DNA of 64,000 nt, taken from assembly GCF_964204865.1 (NCBI RefSeq), contig NC_135250.1, positions 20,451,395-20,515,394 of the forward strand. The letters are read 5' to 3'. A program made the position numbers and the translations under genes. Below, in pieces: positions 34,895-45,567 of this stretch. Numbering within the stretch: the first letter of the stretch is position 1; the number at the start of each line of letters is the position of its first letter. Under the pieces are notes generated by a model. That model saw nothing but the letters and a program-made list of their open reading frames with translations, had not been told where the DNA came from and ran no database searches. The stretch comes from Styela clava (Eukaryota; Chordata; Ascidiacea; Stolidobranchia; Styelidae).

Positions 34895-37800
34895 TGATTA
34901 AGGTTGAGTTATGTATGATCAGGGCAAAAATTTGGAAAACGTAAATCGAATCGAGAGAGTAAGCCAAATGAGAAAAGTTTAAATAAAAAGTATGAATGGA
35001 ATCAAGAGAGTCGGGGAAGAAATGATTAATCTAGAATTAAGTTAGCTCAGGGGAAATTTAGAAAACGTAAATCGAATCGAGAGAGCAAGTCAAAAGAGAA
35101 TGGTTTAAAAAGAAATGTGAAGGGAATCGAGAGAGAAATGTTTAAATGGGAACAAATATCCATCGTGTCGAGTAAAAGTCAGAAAAAACGCGTTTACGAT
35201 AAATCAGTATGTCAGTCTCGCAGCGTCATGCTCGGGTGATCGCAATCACAATATGAAATTGTTGACTGGCAGGACGCTGCAGAAACTTAGCAACTGAAGG
35301 GGAATTCCCAGCAACCATAACAGGGGAAGCCGGGTTGGATTAAGTATCGGTACTGATACGGCAATATATAAATAAATAAATATATAAGTACAATTCAGAC
35401 AGGAAAAACAGTTTTGATGGGAAAAGTTCATTCCACATGTACTTTGGGCAATGATGCAAACTCAGTGATAATGGTCGTGCTCTGTGAGGACAATAAAGAA
35501 AAATGGTGACAATGCCAATGGCATTAAGAGGTGAAAAAAGTCACGATCGTTTAGGTAAAATAGAGATCCTGGACCGAATGACCAGTTATAGAAAAATCGA
35601 GCCACACAAAAGGTGGGGGACATGGGTTGTATACGGTACACTACTATACTTATAAGGGATCTATACCACTTATTGAAGCAGACTAAAAGGATACATAGGA
35701 ATCCAGGTAAAAAATTTTCAAAGCTTGTTTGAATGAATTGTAATTCATAATTCGAATGTTATCGGATAAAGCATTCCATAATTTAACGCCTGTATATTTT
35801 ATCGAATTTTGAGTACGTTTGGTTGAAAAATGAGTTACATAATAGGAACTACTGGCAGAGGATCGTGTTCTATAAGAATGCACGCTGCTTTGTTTCAAGA
35901 AATAATCAGTGAATGTAACAGGGAGTTTTTTGTTGTGATGTTGGTGCATCAATTTCAATATCTCTAATTTATAAATATCCACCATTTTAATAATACGAAG
36001 TTTATAATAGATTGGATCAAGTTGGGCATAAGGTCCACTGCCAGACACAGCACGAATGGCCCTATTCTGCATTATTTCAATTTTGCGTAAAAGAGTTTTA
36101 TCAGCGGAGCCCCATGCAGAAATACCGTATTGAATATGGGCTTGGAATAACGAGTGGTAAACCATACGTAAAGTCGAAATTGGTATAAAATGCCTGAGTT
36201 TGTACAGTATTCCCACCGACTTAGATAACTTAGCAGCCAAGTTAGTTATATGAATATCCCATTTCATTTGACTGTCTAAATATATGCCCAGATATTTATA
36301 AGAATTGACTTTTTCTAATGTAATGTTGTCAATACAGATTAATAAGTTATGATTGGCTTCATGTTTATTTGGTGAAATAAGCATAGACTTAGATTTATCG
36401 ATATTTAATGTCAATTTGTTAGCCTTCATCCAATTAACCACTTTTACAATTTCAGAGTTCACTCGTGACTGTATAGCTGGTAGAGATTTGTCACTATCTA
36501 GAAGTATAGTGTCGTCAGCGAATAGTTTTGCGAAGAAAGAAGAACAGTGGGTGAGGTCATTTATATAGACGAGGAATAATAATGGACCCAACGTCGAACC
36601 CTGTGGGACCCCGTGAGTCACTGGTAAGACTGGGGAGCAGTGGGTTCCTACTTGAACGAATTGAGTTCTGCCACTCAAGTAACTGTAGAGAAGTTTATTT
36701 GGTATACCTCTGATACCATAATGCCATAACTTTTGGGTTAGAATATTGTGATTAACGGTATCAAATGCCTTTTTGAGATCTAAAAATATAGCACTAACAA
36801 ATTCTTTTTTTTCTAATTTGTCATAAATGTAAGAGATGGTGTCTAAAATTGCATGAGACGTAGAGTGATTACTCTGGAAACCAAATTGATGTTTATTTAT
36901 CACGTCATATTTTGTAAAGAAATTACTGAGCCTATTATGAATTAGACGTTCAAATATTTTATTAATTGACGAAAGAATTGAAATTGGCCTGTAATTTGAC
37001 ACAAGTTTTTTATTGCCAGATTTAAAGAGAGGAATTACACGAGCAACTTTGAGGGATGAGGGGAAAATTCCGAGCGAGAGCGAGCAGTTGAACAATTTAA
37101 CTAGAAGCGGCGCAAGCGGGTCAGCAACGAATTTCAGGAAGCGGGGAGGAATGTTATCCGGCCCAACTGCCTTTCTCTCCTTCAAGTTTAGAATTTCCAC
37201 TATCATTTCGGATTCTGTGACCAAAGTCATAAAAGCTGATTTACTAACACGGTTACGAAGAAATGGCTTAAATTCACACATGTCATTAGAAAACTTGGCT
37301 GCCAAGCTAGATCCAGCAGTTGAGAAGTACTTATTAAATTCGGTTGCGATTAAGCAACCGTCTTTAACTGTACTGCCATTTTCAAGACATACTTCAGCTA
37401 TCGAATGCTTGGAATTATTTTTTGTGGTTGTGATTTGATTAATGATTTGCCACGTAGACCTGGGGTTACCCTTGGTCTGGGAAATAAGATTTTGGTAGTG
37501 AATTTGCTTCGCTTTGTCTAATACGGAAGTAAGTGTGTTGCGATACTTTTTGAAGTATGAGCGTTGCAAGGGGGTTCCACGTAAAAAATGGGTTTTAAAC
37601 AACTTATTTCTGTGTTTCATACAAGTGATTAACCCTTTGGTTAGCCATGGCTTTAGCCTCAGCCTTTTTTGACGACGCGATAGAGGTCGAAGTGGGGCAT
37701 GCCGGTCGATGGTACTAACGAATGACTGTATGAATTCGTCAAATGTGTTGTCAAAGTTCTCAGCAGTTATATTAATTGAGGAAAATCGATTATTCATAAT

Positions 37801-37989
37801 GTTATGTACCTCAGATCGAAAGGCATCAATTGAGAACAGTGACATATCTCTTGACAATACACACTCATTCGTTTTTGTGGGTCTAATGCCTCTTAAACAA
37901 CAAAGTATGGGGAAATGGTCAGTTATATCGGAATGCACGACAAAGGAGTCAATTTCTAGATGTGTCAAATTGGTGTACATGTGGTCAAT
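34895..37989 (-). mobile_element. Truncated minus-strand LINE copy (palindrome left arm)
   Basis: A 3,095-bp inverted copy of 39,696-42,775, differing by scattered substitutions and one 15-bp indel in the 3' UTR (extra bases near 35,433-35,447). It lacks the 5' part of the LINE (5' UTR, ORF1, most of the endonuclease). It also lacks the last ~200 bp with the polyadenylation signal and A-tail. Loss of the true 3' end argues against an ordinary independent insertion and for an inverted segmental duplication of LINE sequence. Confidence 0.9.
35683..37980 (-). pseudogene. LINE ORF2 fragment (RT domain, 5'-truncated)
   Basis: A 765-codon open frame, identical in nearly every residue to residues 214-978 of the plus-strand ORF2. 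It keeps the end of the endonuclease (SDITDHFPI), the whole reverse transcriptase including GVPQGSTLGPLLF and the catalytic FADD, and the C-terminal domain (YRTRSSASSS...LWNALSD). It lacks the start of ORF2 and all of ORF1. A few residues differ from the full copy (for example KHEANH against KHKANH, and SDNIRI against SDKIRI). The frame is still open, so the duplication is recent. Confidence 0.88.
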
Positions 37990-38072
37990 TACATGTGGTC
38001 ATGTACATGTGGTCTTAACCTTCGCTGTTTGATTAAGAAACTTTAGGATAATATACTGTAGACTTGTAGAGT
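37990..38072. other. Palindrome junction / LINE 5' UTR
   Basis: The join between the inverted copy and the 5' end of the full LINE carries three near-copies of ACATGTGGTC (37,976-38,013, overlapping the arm end). On the minus strand this reads GACCACATGTAC repeated, the same motif found at the arm boundary in ORF2 (39,699-39,710). It looks like a microhomology or template-switch scar. The remaining ~60 bp before the ORF1 start is the only 5' UTR available to the full copy. Confidence 0.6.
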
Positions 38073-38984
38073 ATGGATTCTTCCAAGCGTCCAATTCCTG
38101 ATTCGCCAAGTACATCACAGGAGGAAGATAGCGCACTAATGGCGGTTATAACAAGCACTATTCTTCGCCAAGTACTGATACAATTGCCATCAATGATTGA
38201 TGAATGTTTGACCACCAAAACAACACCATCCAGTCCATCGGATCTTTCAAGAGTTGCCGAGTCTAGTTTTCAACACATTCTGAGTTCACTAGACTCCTCA
38301 TTGAAAGATATGAGAAGCGAACTCAGTGTGATTGCTAAAGCTCAGAGTGACCTCAGGGACAGCCAAAAATTCTTATCAGATAAATTCGACTCGATTAATA
38401 AATCTCTTAAATCCACACAAGATATGGTGAAAAAACAGCAGAAAAAGATTAAAGATCTAGAAGAACTTGTGGAAGACCTTGAGGATGATTGCGACCACCT
38501 GGAAGACCGTGTTGAAGACCAAGAGAGAAGATCACGATTGGAATGTCTCGAGTTCCACGGTATAGCTTATAATAATAACGAAAACACCGACCTGCTTGTA
38601 TGTAAACTGTCAAAGATCATTGGAGTGAACATTACCACCGCAGATATCTACAACTCACATAGACTAGCACATGATAACTCAGATAAACCTTCTGCCATAA
38701 TTGCTCGCTTCACCTCTAGGAGAGTCCGTACCAACATAATTACAAATAGAAAAAAACTGAGAACAGCAAAAGACCCTAATAAATTCTTCAACTTCTCCAA
38801 AATTTTCATTGCGGAGAACTTAACGAAAACAGCTAGATCGCTTTATTTTCAATCAAGGGAACTAAAAAGACAATGTGGATACAAATACCTTTGGACTAAC
38901 AATGGGAGAATTTTTGTCAAGAAAAACGATGACACAAAAACAAGACAAATCAGAAATGAGAATGACCTAGCATTCATCAAATAG
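38073..38984 (+). CDS. LINE ORF1 protein (coiled coil + RNA-binding)
   Basis: A 303-aa protein. The N-terminus is Ser/Pro-rich (residues 1-20). A long heptad-like, highly charged coiled coil spans about 85-152 (around KKQQKKIKDLEELVEDLEDD). After it comes a region with SRLECLEFHGIAY and IYNSHRLAHDN, and a basic tail (RVRTNIITNRKKLR), the pattern of the RRM-like and C-terminal domains of L1/CR1-type ORF1 proteins. Such proteins trimerise through the coiled coil, bind the element's RNA and act as nucleic-acid chaperones. It lies 81 bases upstream of ORF2. The assignment rests on architecture and on position ahead of ORF2. Confidence 0.85.
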   Translation: MDSSKRPIPDSPSTSQEEDSALMAVITSTILRQVLIQLPSMIDECLTTKTTPSSPSDLSRVAESSFQHILSSLDSSLKDMRSELSVIAKAQSDLRDSQKFLSDKFDSINKSLKSTQDMVKKQQKKIKDLEELVEDLEDDCDHLEDRVEDQERRSRLECLEFHGIAYNNNENTDLLVCKLSKIIGVNITTADIYNSHRLAHDNSDKPSAIIARFTSRRVRTNIITNRKKLRTAKDPNKFFNFSKIFIAENLTKTARSLYFQSRELKRQCGYKYLWTNNGRIFVKKNDDTKTRQIRNENDLAFIK

Positions 38985-39065
38985 GTCAGTTGCAATAATA
39001 TTTTATTACTCGCATCTTCTTATACTGATTCTCTATAAATTCATGATGTTATTCTCTTAACGTAA

Positions 39066-42002
39066 ATGTCCAACAATTTTAACATTGTCTGCAACAATAT
39101 TGAAGTTTCGAAATTGAATTCTATTCGTATGTCTTCTGATCTTATTATTTTTCATACTAATATTCGCTCTCTCCATAAAAACCTTGACCAACTAACTTTC
39201 TTATTATCCTGTTTCTCATTACCGCCACACATAATAGCTATAAGTGAAACCAAACTAGTTGATAATTATTCTTCAAATATTAACATAGATGGGTATACTT
39301 TCATCCATGCACCATCTCTTACTAAAGCAGGAGGCGTAGGTGCGTATATTAGAAATGATGTTACCTATACTGTAACCATAGAAAATAGCATTCGGTACTC
39401 TAATTGTGAAAATTTATGGTTTGAAATTTCTTTAGAAAATTTTATAGATAACCTGGTAATCGGTATTATTTACAAATACCCACGCAATGACATCTACGAC
39501 TTTACGAACTTACTCGAACAATCCCTGTCTAAATTGGCTAATAAAAAATTCCTCATTGTTGGTGATTTTAATATTAATTTATTTTCAGCAACTAACAGCA
39601 CCCAAGTTGCAAATTACATTAATATGCTTGTGTCACACAATGATATTTCATTAATATCCGAAGCCACAAGAGTCACCCACACCTCAGCCACTCTTATTGA
39701 CCACATGTACACCAATTTGACACATCTAGAAATTGACTCCTTTGTCGTGCATTCCGATATAACTGACCATTTCCCCATACTTTGTTGTTTAAGAGGCATT
39801 AGACCCACAAAAACGAATGAGTGTGTATTGTCAAGAGATATGTCACTGTTCTCAATTGATGCCTTTCGATCTGAGGTACATAACATTATGAATAATCGAT
39901 TTTCCTCAATTAATATAACTGCTGAGAACTTTGACAACACATTTGACGAATTCATACAGTCATTCGTTAGTACCATCGACCGGCATGCCCCACTTCGACC
40001 TCTATCGCGTCGTCAAAAAAGGCTGAGGCTAAAGCCATGGCTAACCAAAGGGTTAATCACTTGTATGAAACACAGAAATAAGTTGTTTAAAACCCATTTT
40101 TTACGTGGAACCCCCTTGCAACGCTCATACTTCAAAAAGTATCGCAACACACTTACTTCCGTATTAGACAAAGCGAAGCAAATTCACTACCAAAATCTTA
40201 TTTCCCAGACCAAGGGTAACCCCAGGTCTACGTGGCAAATCATTAATCAAATCACAACCACAAAAAATAATTCCAAGCATTCGATAGCTGAAGTATGTCT
40301 TGAAAATGGCAGTACAGTTAAAGACGGTTGCTTAATCGCAACCGAATTTAATAAGTACTTCTCAACTGCTGGATCTAGCTTGGCAGCCAAGTTTTCTAAT
40401 GACATGTGTGAATTTAAGCCATTTCTTCGTAACCGTGTTAGTAAATCAGCTTTTATGACTTTGGTCACAGAATCCGAAATGATAGTGGAAATTCTAAACT
40501 TGAAGGAGAGAAAGGCAGTTGGGCCGGATAACATTCCTCCCCGCTTCCTGAAATTCGTTGCTGACCCGCTTGCGCCGCTTCTAGTTAAATTGTTCAACTG
40601 CTCGCTCTCGCTCGGAATTTTCCCCTCATCCCTCAAAGTTGCTCGTGTAATTCCTCTCTTTAAATCTGGCAATAAAAAACTTGTGTCAAATTACAGGCCA
40701 ATTTCAATTCTTTCGTCAATTAATAAAATATTTGAACGTCTAATTCATAATAGGCTCAGTAATTTCTTTACAAAATATGACGTGATAAATAAACATCAAT
40801 TTGGTTTCCAGAGTAATCACTCTACGTCTCATGCAATTTTAGACACCATCTCTTACATTTATGACAAATTAGAAAAAAAAGAATTTGTTAGTGCTATATT
40901 TTTAGATCTCAAAAAGGCATTTGATACCGTTAATCACAATATTCTAACCCAAAAGTTATGGCATTATGGTATCAGAGGTATACCAAATAAACTTCTCTAC
41001 AGTTACTTGAGTGGCAGAACTCAATTCGTTCAAGTAGGAACCCACTGCTCCCCAGTCTTACCAGTGACTCACGGGGTCCCACAGGGTTCGACGTTGGGTC
41101 CATTATTATTCCTCGTCTATATAAATGACCTCACCCACTGTTCTTCTTTCTTCGCAAAACTATTCGCTGACGACACTATACTTCTAGATAGTGACAAATC
41201 TCTACCAGCTATACAGTCACGAGTGAACTCTGAAATTGTAAAAGTGGTTAATTGGATGAAGGCTAACAAATTGACATTAAATATCGATAAATCTAAGTCT
41301 ATGCTTATTTCACCAAATAAACATAAAGCCAATCATAATTTATTAATCTGTATTGACAACATTACATTAGAAAAAGTCAATTCTTATAAATATCTGGGCA
41401 TATATTTAGACAGTCAAATGAAATGGGATATTCATATAACTAACTTGGCTGCTAAGTTATCTAAGTCGGTGGGAATACTGTACAAACTCAGGCATTTTAT
41501 ACCAATTTCAACTTTACGTATGGTTTACCACTCGTTATTCCAAGCCCATATTCAATACGGTATTTCTGCATGGGGCTCCGCTGATAAAACTCTTTTACGC
41601 AAAATTGAAATAATGCAGAATAGGGCCATTCGTGCTGTGTCTGGCAGTGGACCTTATGCCCAACTTGATCCAATCTATTATAAACTTCGTATTATTAAAA
41701 TGGTGGATATTTATAAATTAGAGATATTGAAATTGATGCACCAACATCACAACAAAAAACTCCCTGTTACATTCACTGATTATTTCTTGAAACAAAGCAG
41801 CGTGCATTCTTATAGAACACGATCCTCTGCCAGTAGTTCCTATTATGTAACTCATTTTTCAACCAAACGTACTCAAAATTCGATAAAATATACAGGCGTT
41901 AAATTATGGAATGCTTTATCCGATAAAATTCGAATTATGAATTACAATTCATTCAAACAAGCTTTGAAAAAATTTTACCTGGATTCCTATGTATCCTTTT
42001 AG
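39066..42002 (+). CDS. LINE ORF2 endonuclease-reverse transcriptase
   Basis: A 978-aa, unbroken polyprotein. The apurinic-like endonuclease spans about residues 25-240: HTNIRSLHKNLDQL, the catalytic Glu in ISETKL, GDFNINL, and SDITDHFPI with the terminal Asp-His. The reverse transcriptase spans about 470-750: VIPLFKSGNKKLVSNYRPIS, FLDLKKAFDTVNH (motif A), GVPQGSTLGPLLF, FADDTILL (catalytic FADD) and YKYLGIYLDSQMKWD. The C-terminal region ends RTRSS...SIKYTGVKLWNALSD, typical of CR1/L2-like elements. It nicks target DNA and primes reverse transcription there. All catalytic residues I can check are present. Confidence 0.97.
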   Translation: MSNNFNIVCNNIEVSKLNSIRMSSDLIIFHTNIRSLHKNLDQLTFLLSCFSLPPHIIAISETKLVDNYSSNINIDGYTFIHAPSLTKAGGVGAYIRNDVTYTVTIENSIRYSNCENLWFEISLENFIDNLVIGIIYKYPRNDIYDFTNLLEQSLSKLANKKFLIVGDFNINLFSATNSTQVANYINMLVSHNDISLISEATRVTHTSATLIDHMYTNLTHLEIDSFVVHSDITDHFPILCCLRGIRPTKTNECVLSRDMSLFSIDAFRSEVHNIMNNRFSSINITAENFDNTFDEFIQSFVSTIDRHAPLRPLSRRQKRLRLKPWLTKGLITCMKHRNKLFKTHFLRGTPLQRSYFKKYRNTLTSVLDKAKQIHYQNLISQTKGNPRSTWQIINQITTTKNNSKHSIAEVCLENGSTVKDGCLIATEFNKYFSTAGSSLAAKFSNDMCEFKPFLRNRVSKSAFMTLVTESEMIVEILNLKERKAVGPDNIPPRFLKFVADPLAPLLVKLFNCSLSLGIFPSSLKVARVIPLFKSGNKKLVSNYRPISILSSINKIFERLIHNRLSNFFTKYDVINKHQFGFQSNHSTSHAILDTISYIYDKLEKKEFVSAIFLDLKKAFDTVNHNILTQKLWHYGIRGIPNKLLYSYLSGRTQFVQVGTHCSPVLPVTHGVPQGSTLGPLLFLVYINDLTHCSSFFAKLFADDTILLDSDKSLPAIQSRVNSEIVKVVNWMKANKLTLNIDKSKSMLISPNKHKANHNLLICIDNITLEKVNSYKYLGIYLDSQMKWDIHITNLAAKLSKSVGILYKLRHFIPISTLRMVYHSLFQAHIQYGISAWGSADKTLLRKIEIMQNRAIRAVSGSGPYAQLDPIYYKLRIIKMVDIYKLEILKLMHQHHNKKLPVTFTDYFLKQSSVHSYRTRSSASSSYYVTHFSTKRTQNSIKYTGVKLWNALSDKIRIMNYNSFKQALKKFYLDSYVSF

Positions 42003-42775
42003 TCTGCTTCAATAAGTGGTATAGATCCCTTATAAGTATAGTAGTGTACCGTATACAACCCATGTCCCCCACCTTTTGTGTGGCTCGATTTTTCTATAAC
42101 TGGTCATTCGGTCCAGGATCTCTATTTTACCTAAACGATCGTGACTTTTTTCACCTCTTAATGCCATTGGCATTGTCACCATTTTTCTTTATTGTCCTCA
42201 CAGAGCACGACCATTATCACTGAGTTTGCATCATTGGAATGAACTTTTCCCATCAAAACTGTTTTTCCTGTCTGAATTGTACTTATATATTTATTTATTT
42301 ATATATTGCCGTATCAGTACCGATACTTAATCCAACCCGGCTTCCCCTGTTATGGTTGCTGGGAATTCCCCTTCAGTTGCTAAGTTTCTGCAGCGTCCTG
42401 CCAGTCAACAATTTCATATTGTGATTGCGATCACCCGAGCATGACGCTGCGAGACTGACATACTGATTTATCGTAAACGCGTTTTTTCTGACTTTTACTC
42501 GACACGATGGATATTTGTTCCCATTTAAACATTTCTCTCTCGATTCCCTTCACATTTCTTTTTAAACCATTCTCTTTTGACTTGCTCTCTCGATTCGATT
42601 TACGTTTTCTAAATTTCCCCTGAGCTAACTTAATTCTAGATTAATCATTTCTTCCCCGACTCTCTTGATTCCATTCATACTTTTTATTTAAACTTTTCTC
42701 ATTTGGCTTACTCTCTCGATTCGATTTACGTTTTCCAAATTTTTGCCCTGATCATATATAACTCAACCTTAATCA
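39696..42775 (+). repeat. Palindrome right arm (matches 34,895-37,989 inverted)
   Basis: A 3,080-bp segment of the full LINE, from the ATTGACCACATGTAC site in ORF2 to CTCAACCTTAATCA in the 3' UTR. It is nearly identical to the inverted left arm. The 1,706 bp between the arms (37,990-39,695) is single-copy. Such a structure could extrude a long hairpin, and transcripts through it would fold into dsRNA. Confidence 0.92.
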
Positions 42776-42976
42776 TTTGACGTTTTTTGACGTCATTCAG
42801 CTTTAATGGTGTCGCTGACACGATGACTTGATAGTCTTTCGCGGCTCCTCGTTAATTGCAGTCGAAACATTATGTGTCTGTTGTTTTCTTTTGCCTTGAT
42901 TTACTATGCTTGTGTTGTTCATAATGTTTCTTGCACGACGAAAATAAATTATCTGAATCTGAAAAAAAAAAAAAAA

Positions 42977-44111
42977 TCTCTGAATCACAACCTTTTGTTT
43001 AAAGAATATTATGAGATACGACTTAAGAGTCTAAACTTTTATTCGAGAGGGGTGTAACCCAAGCTAATGCAAATGGTATTCATGGTACCAAATGTATCAC
43101 ACACTTTACAGTAATTATAAATTATATTTGAAAATAAAGCACATCAAAAAATGTATTTTTAAAAAACAATTGGTTTTATCTGCAGATACTAGGTTGATAT
43201 TGAGATTGACCATTTCAATGCTAAATTTTCTTTAGTCAAAAGGCACACTTGATTCGCAAAGATTTGTGAATGCGCACAGTACACCAATTTGTCTAATGTT
43301 TTGATTCCATAGGCAGGAGGTTGTGGATCGGTGCTGCTCAGGATGGGATATTTTTGCCTATAAATGCATATTACGTGTTTCACATGAATCTATCGTGCTC
43401 AGATTCGACTGTTTTCAAGGTCTGAAGGCTCCAACAGCCTAAATTTATCGGTACACAAGAGAATTTTCAGTGTGGTATGCATGGGTCAGTTGGAGTCACT
43501 GACCTCAAGATATCTATAAGCAAGGATAAGATAACCTGGAAGTAACATTCCATAATTTAGAGTAAAAAATGTATCTGCCTCCACAGCCCTTTCAATTGGA
43601 AGATATGATGCCTCGGGGGTAATTTCTATCAAATATTTTACAGTATTATGGTTCTAGTGAAAAGGGGTGTACGCGGCTTTTTTTAAAGTGTGGTAAGTCT
43701 AGTCGAAAGACACATTAAATGTTTATGCTAACAACTGCAAAGTAATATTGCAACGCATACAAATTAACAGAATTTGTTGAAATGGTCCTGCCTTTTGCCT
43801 TTCTTCAAAATCGCCCTTTTACCACCTATTCTCTTCCTCTCTGGAGATGGCGAAAATTCAAATATCGATGGGACATATAAGCAGCTGATAATGGGTTATC
43901 TTCCCTTTTTCTTGAAAATAAATTAAACACTAATCATCATTTGACAGTGCCAAGTTTAGTAATAAATTACCTGCTAACTAATAAAACAATCAGACAACAC
44001 CTTCTGACCATTAATGAAGATTTCTTTCAATTTAAAACGCAACTATGCCTACCAATGGGAGTAGTTTTTAGGATAGAATTTATCTGTGGTTAGGGACAGA
44101 TTGCAAGGTGC
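42977..44111. other. Spacer to the right of the LINE
   Basis: No gene is recognised. A block at about 43,950-44,065 (TTACCTGCTAACTA..., ACCAATGGGAGTAGTTTTT) repeats in direct orientation, with divergence, at about 44,385-44,490, so part of the outer arm is duplicated locally. Confidence 0.4.
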
Positions 44112-44883
44112 AACATGGTACGATTACCATTCTACGCGGGATTAGTTAGCCAGTTATTTGTTTTAGAAGCATGGACTTGATGGTGGGGGATGTCGTAATC
44201 GACCAGCGGTCGTGTGAATCATCCTCAGTGGGAGGAGAGCTGCAATCCCCTCGCACATAACTATCCCCGCATGGGATTGAAACCTGTGAAACTCCCAGGG
44301 GGATCAGAGATGCGGTGGCGAGCGTATTCTTAGATGGAGAATTCAAACTCTAGTTATCCATTCAACTTTTCACACTTACTAATAGATTACCTGCTAACTA
44401 GAGAAACAATACCTTATTGCAATTATTGATTACGGTAATACCTTACACGAGTCAAGTCTGCAAGTAGGCCTACCAATAACAGTAGTTTGTCATCTGCTTT
44501 CCATGGAAATGAGGGAGCTTATGAATATTTAAAAAAAATTGATAACGGCACATTATGACTCACCATCAACGAAGAGCTGTCCGCAAGCAGTGAAACACAA
44601 GTGAGATGGCTTCTGGACTTGACACCGAGCAGTCTTGCCAATAGATGATATCCACATTGCGCGACGTTCCGGATCTTTTGAAAACAGTGGAATATAACTG
44701 AAGATCCATTTCGTTGTCTATACTATACGTACAGCCAGCGGAACAATACGAAATAACCATTTTCAACAGCCAAACAAAACGGAAACGTATAATCCGACTT
44801 GCAACTGACAGGAGCCAAATGGACGTTTTTGTTTTATTGCCGTCCAGTAAACAAGGTCACGTGACCCGTGCAAGTCCTCTATA
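44112..44883 (-). mobile_element. Right outer inverted arm with broken THAP exon
   Basis: Inverted counterpart of 33,445-34,270, ending GTCCTCTATA. On the minus strand, the ATG at 44,760 starts the THAP half MVISYCSAGCTYSID. The second half is in a different frame (DPERRAMWISS, then SHLCFTACGQLFVD) and ends at GTGAGT. The His of the final Cys-x2-His-type pair seen in the left copy is Leu here. A one-base difference at the frameshift distinguishes the two arms, so both are degenerate but not in exactly the same way. Confidence 0.65.
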
Positions 44884-45337
44884 ACAATATTGGTTATACC
44901 GTAAATATGTTATACCGGTGGTTCCGTTAGTCGTTGGGTGGTTTCCAACCTTTTATGGCTCGTGGCCCCCTTTCGATGGTTTTTTGCACTCGTGGCCCCT
45001 CTGTTCGCCATTCCAAAAAACTAGACATTTTGGATTGTAGTCTACTACAGACAAAAGAAAACCAAAGCTTTTTAGTGTAAAATCAATGGGAATATTGCGC
45101 TTGGGACTATCTGACGAGGTTTCCTCTATTAGGCATCGACTTTGATATAGCCTGACAAATTTCGCTGTCAACATCAAGACGGTTCCTAGATTTTCTTTCC
45201 TCCGACAGAAACCTGATCTCTGCCAATGTTGCTTACTTGTCAAATCTAACTCGCTTGGCAGCCAAGAAACCGATGTCAATGCCTTTTAACTGGGGATGAT
45301 TTTTGTCGCGGTGGTTTTGGATTGAGATGGACGTAAT

Positions 45338-45516
45338 CAGTGGTGGAATTCAGCCGTTTCGCACCGCTTCTATAGAACCTTCTCACAGAATTTTATGAGA
45401 TCAGCGAACCGGTTAGTATTACATGTTAGTGTCAATGAGTTTTTGTAACAGAACCGACTGAAAAATATGACTTTTGTGATGGAACCGGCTGACAAAAAAT
45501 TTGAATCCCACTACTG
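45338..45516. mobile_element. 179-bp hAT MITE with perfect 8-bp TSD
   Basis: Ends are CAGTGGTGGAATTCAGCCG and ATTTGAATCCCACTACTG, imperfect inverted repeats. The interior has GAACCGGCTGACA-type repeats near the right end. The flanking octamer GACGTAAT occurs exactly at 45,330-45,337 and 45,517-45,524. It has no coding capacity. Confidence 0.88.
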
Positions 45517-45541
45517 GACGTAATGATTCATTGCTCATTAC

Positions 45542-45567
45542 ATATATATATATATATATATATATAC
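45542..45567. repeat. (AT)n microsatellite
   Basis: About 25 bases of alternating A and T between the MITE at 45,338 and the right part of the surrounding hAT-type element. Confidence 0.9.

Larger units (their letters stand above)
38000..42976 (+). mobile_element. Full-length non-LTR retrotransposon (CR1/L2-like LINE)
   Basis: The plus-strand element has two intact ORFs, a ~0.97 kb 3' UTR, an AATAAA at 42,943-42,948 and a 15-base A-tail at 42,962-42,976. Its 5' limit is uncertain (about 38,000-38,020) because it abuts the inverted copy. The domain order is ORF1 coiled-coil protein, then ORF2 endonuclease-RT without RNase H. This, together with the C-terminal motif set, fits the CR1/L2/Rex/Daphne-like group. 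No target-site duplication could be identified. Both ORFs are unbroken, so the copy may be active. Confidence 0.9.

Noticed and set aside
36353-37438. Open frames opposite the minus-strand LINE RT
   Set aside because: They are antisense shadows of the RT frame; the equivalent shadows appear opposite the plus-strand copy at 39,614-41,332.
44953-45279. 108-codon minus-strand frame
   Set aside because: It lies inside the old hAT-type element, starts at its terminal repeat, and shows no transposase motif.
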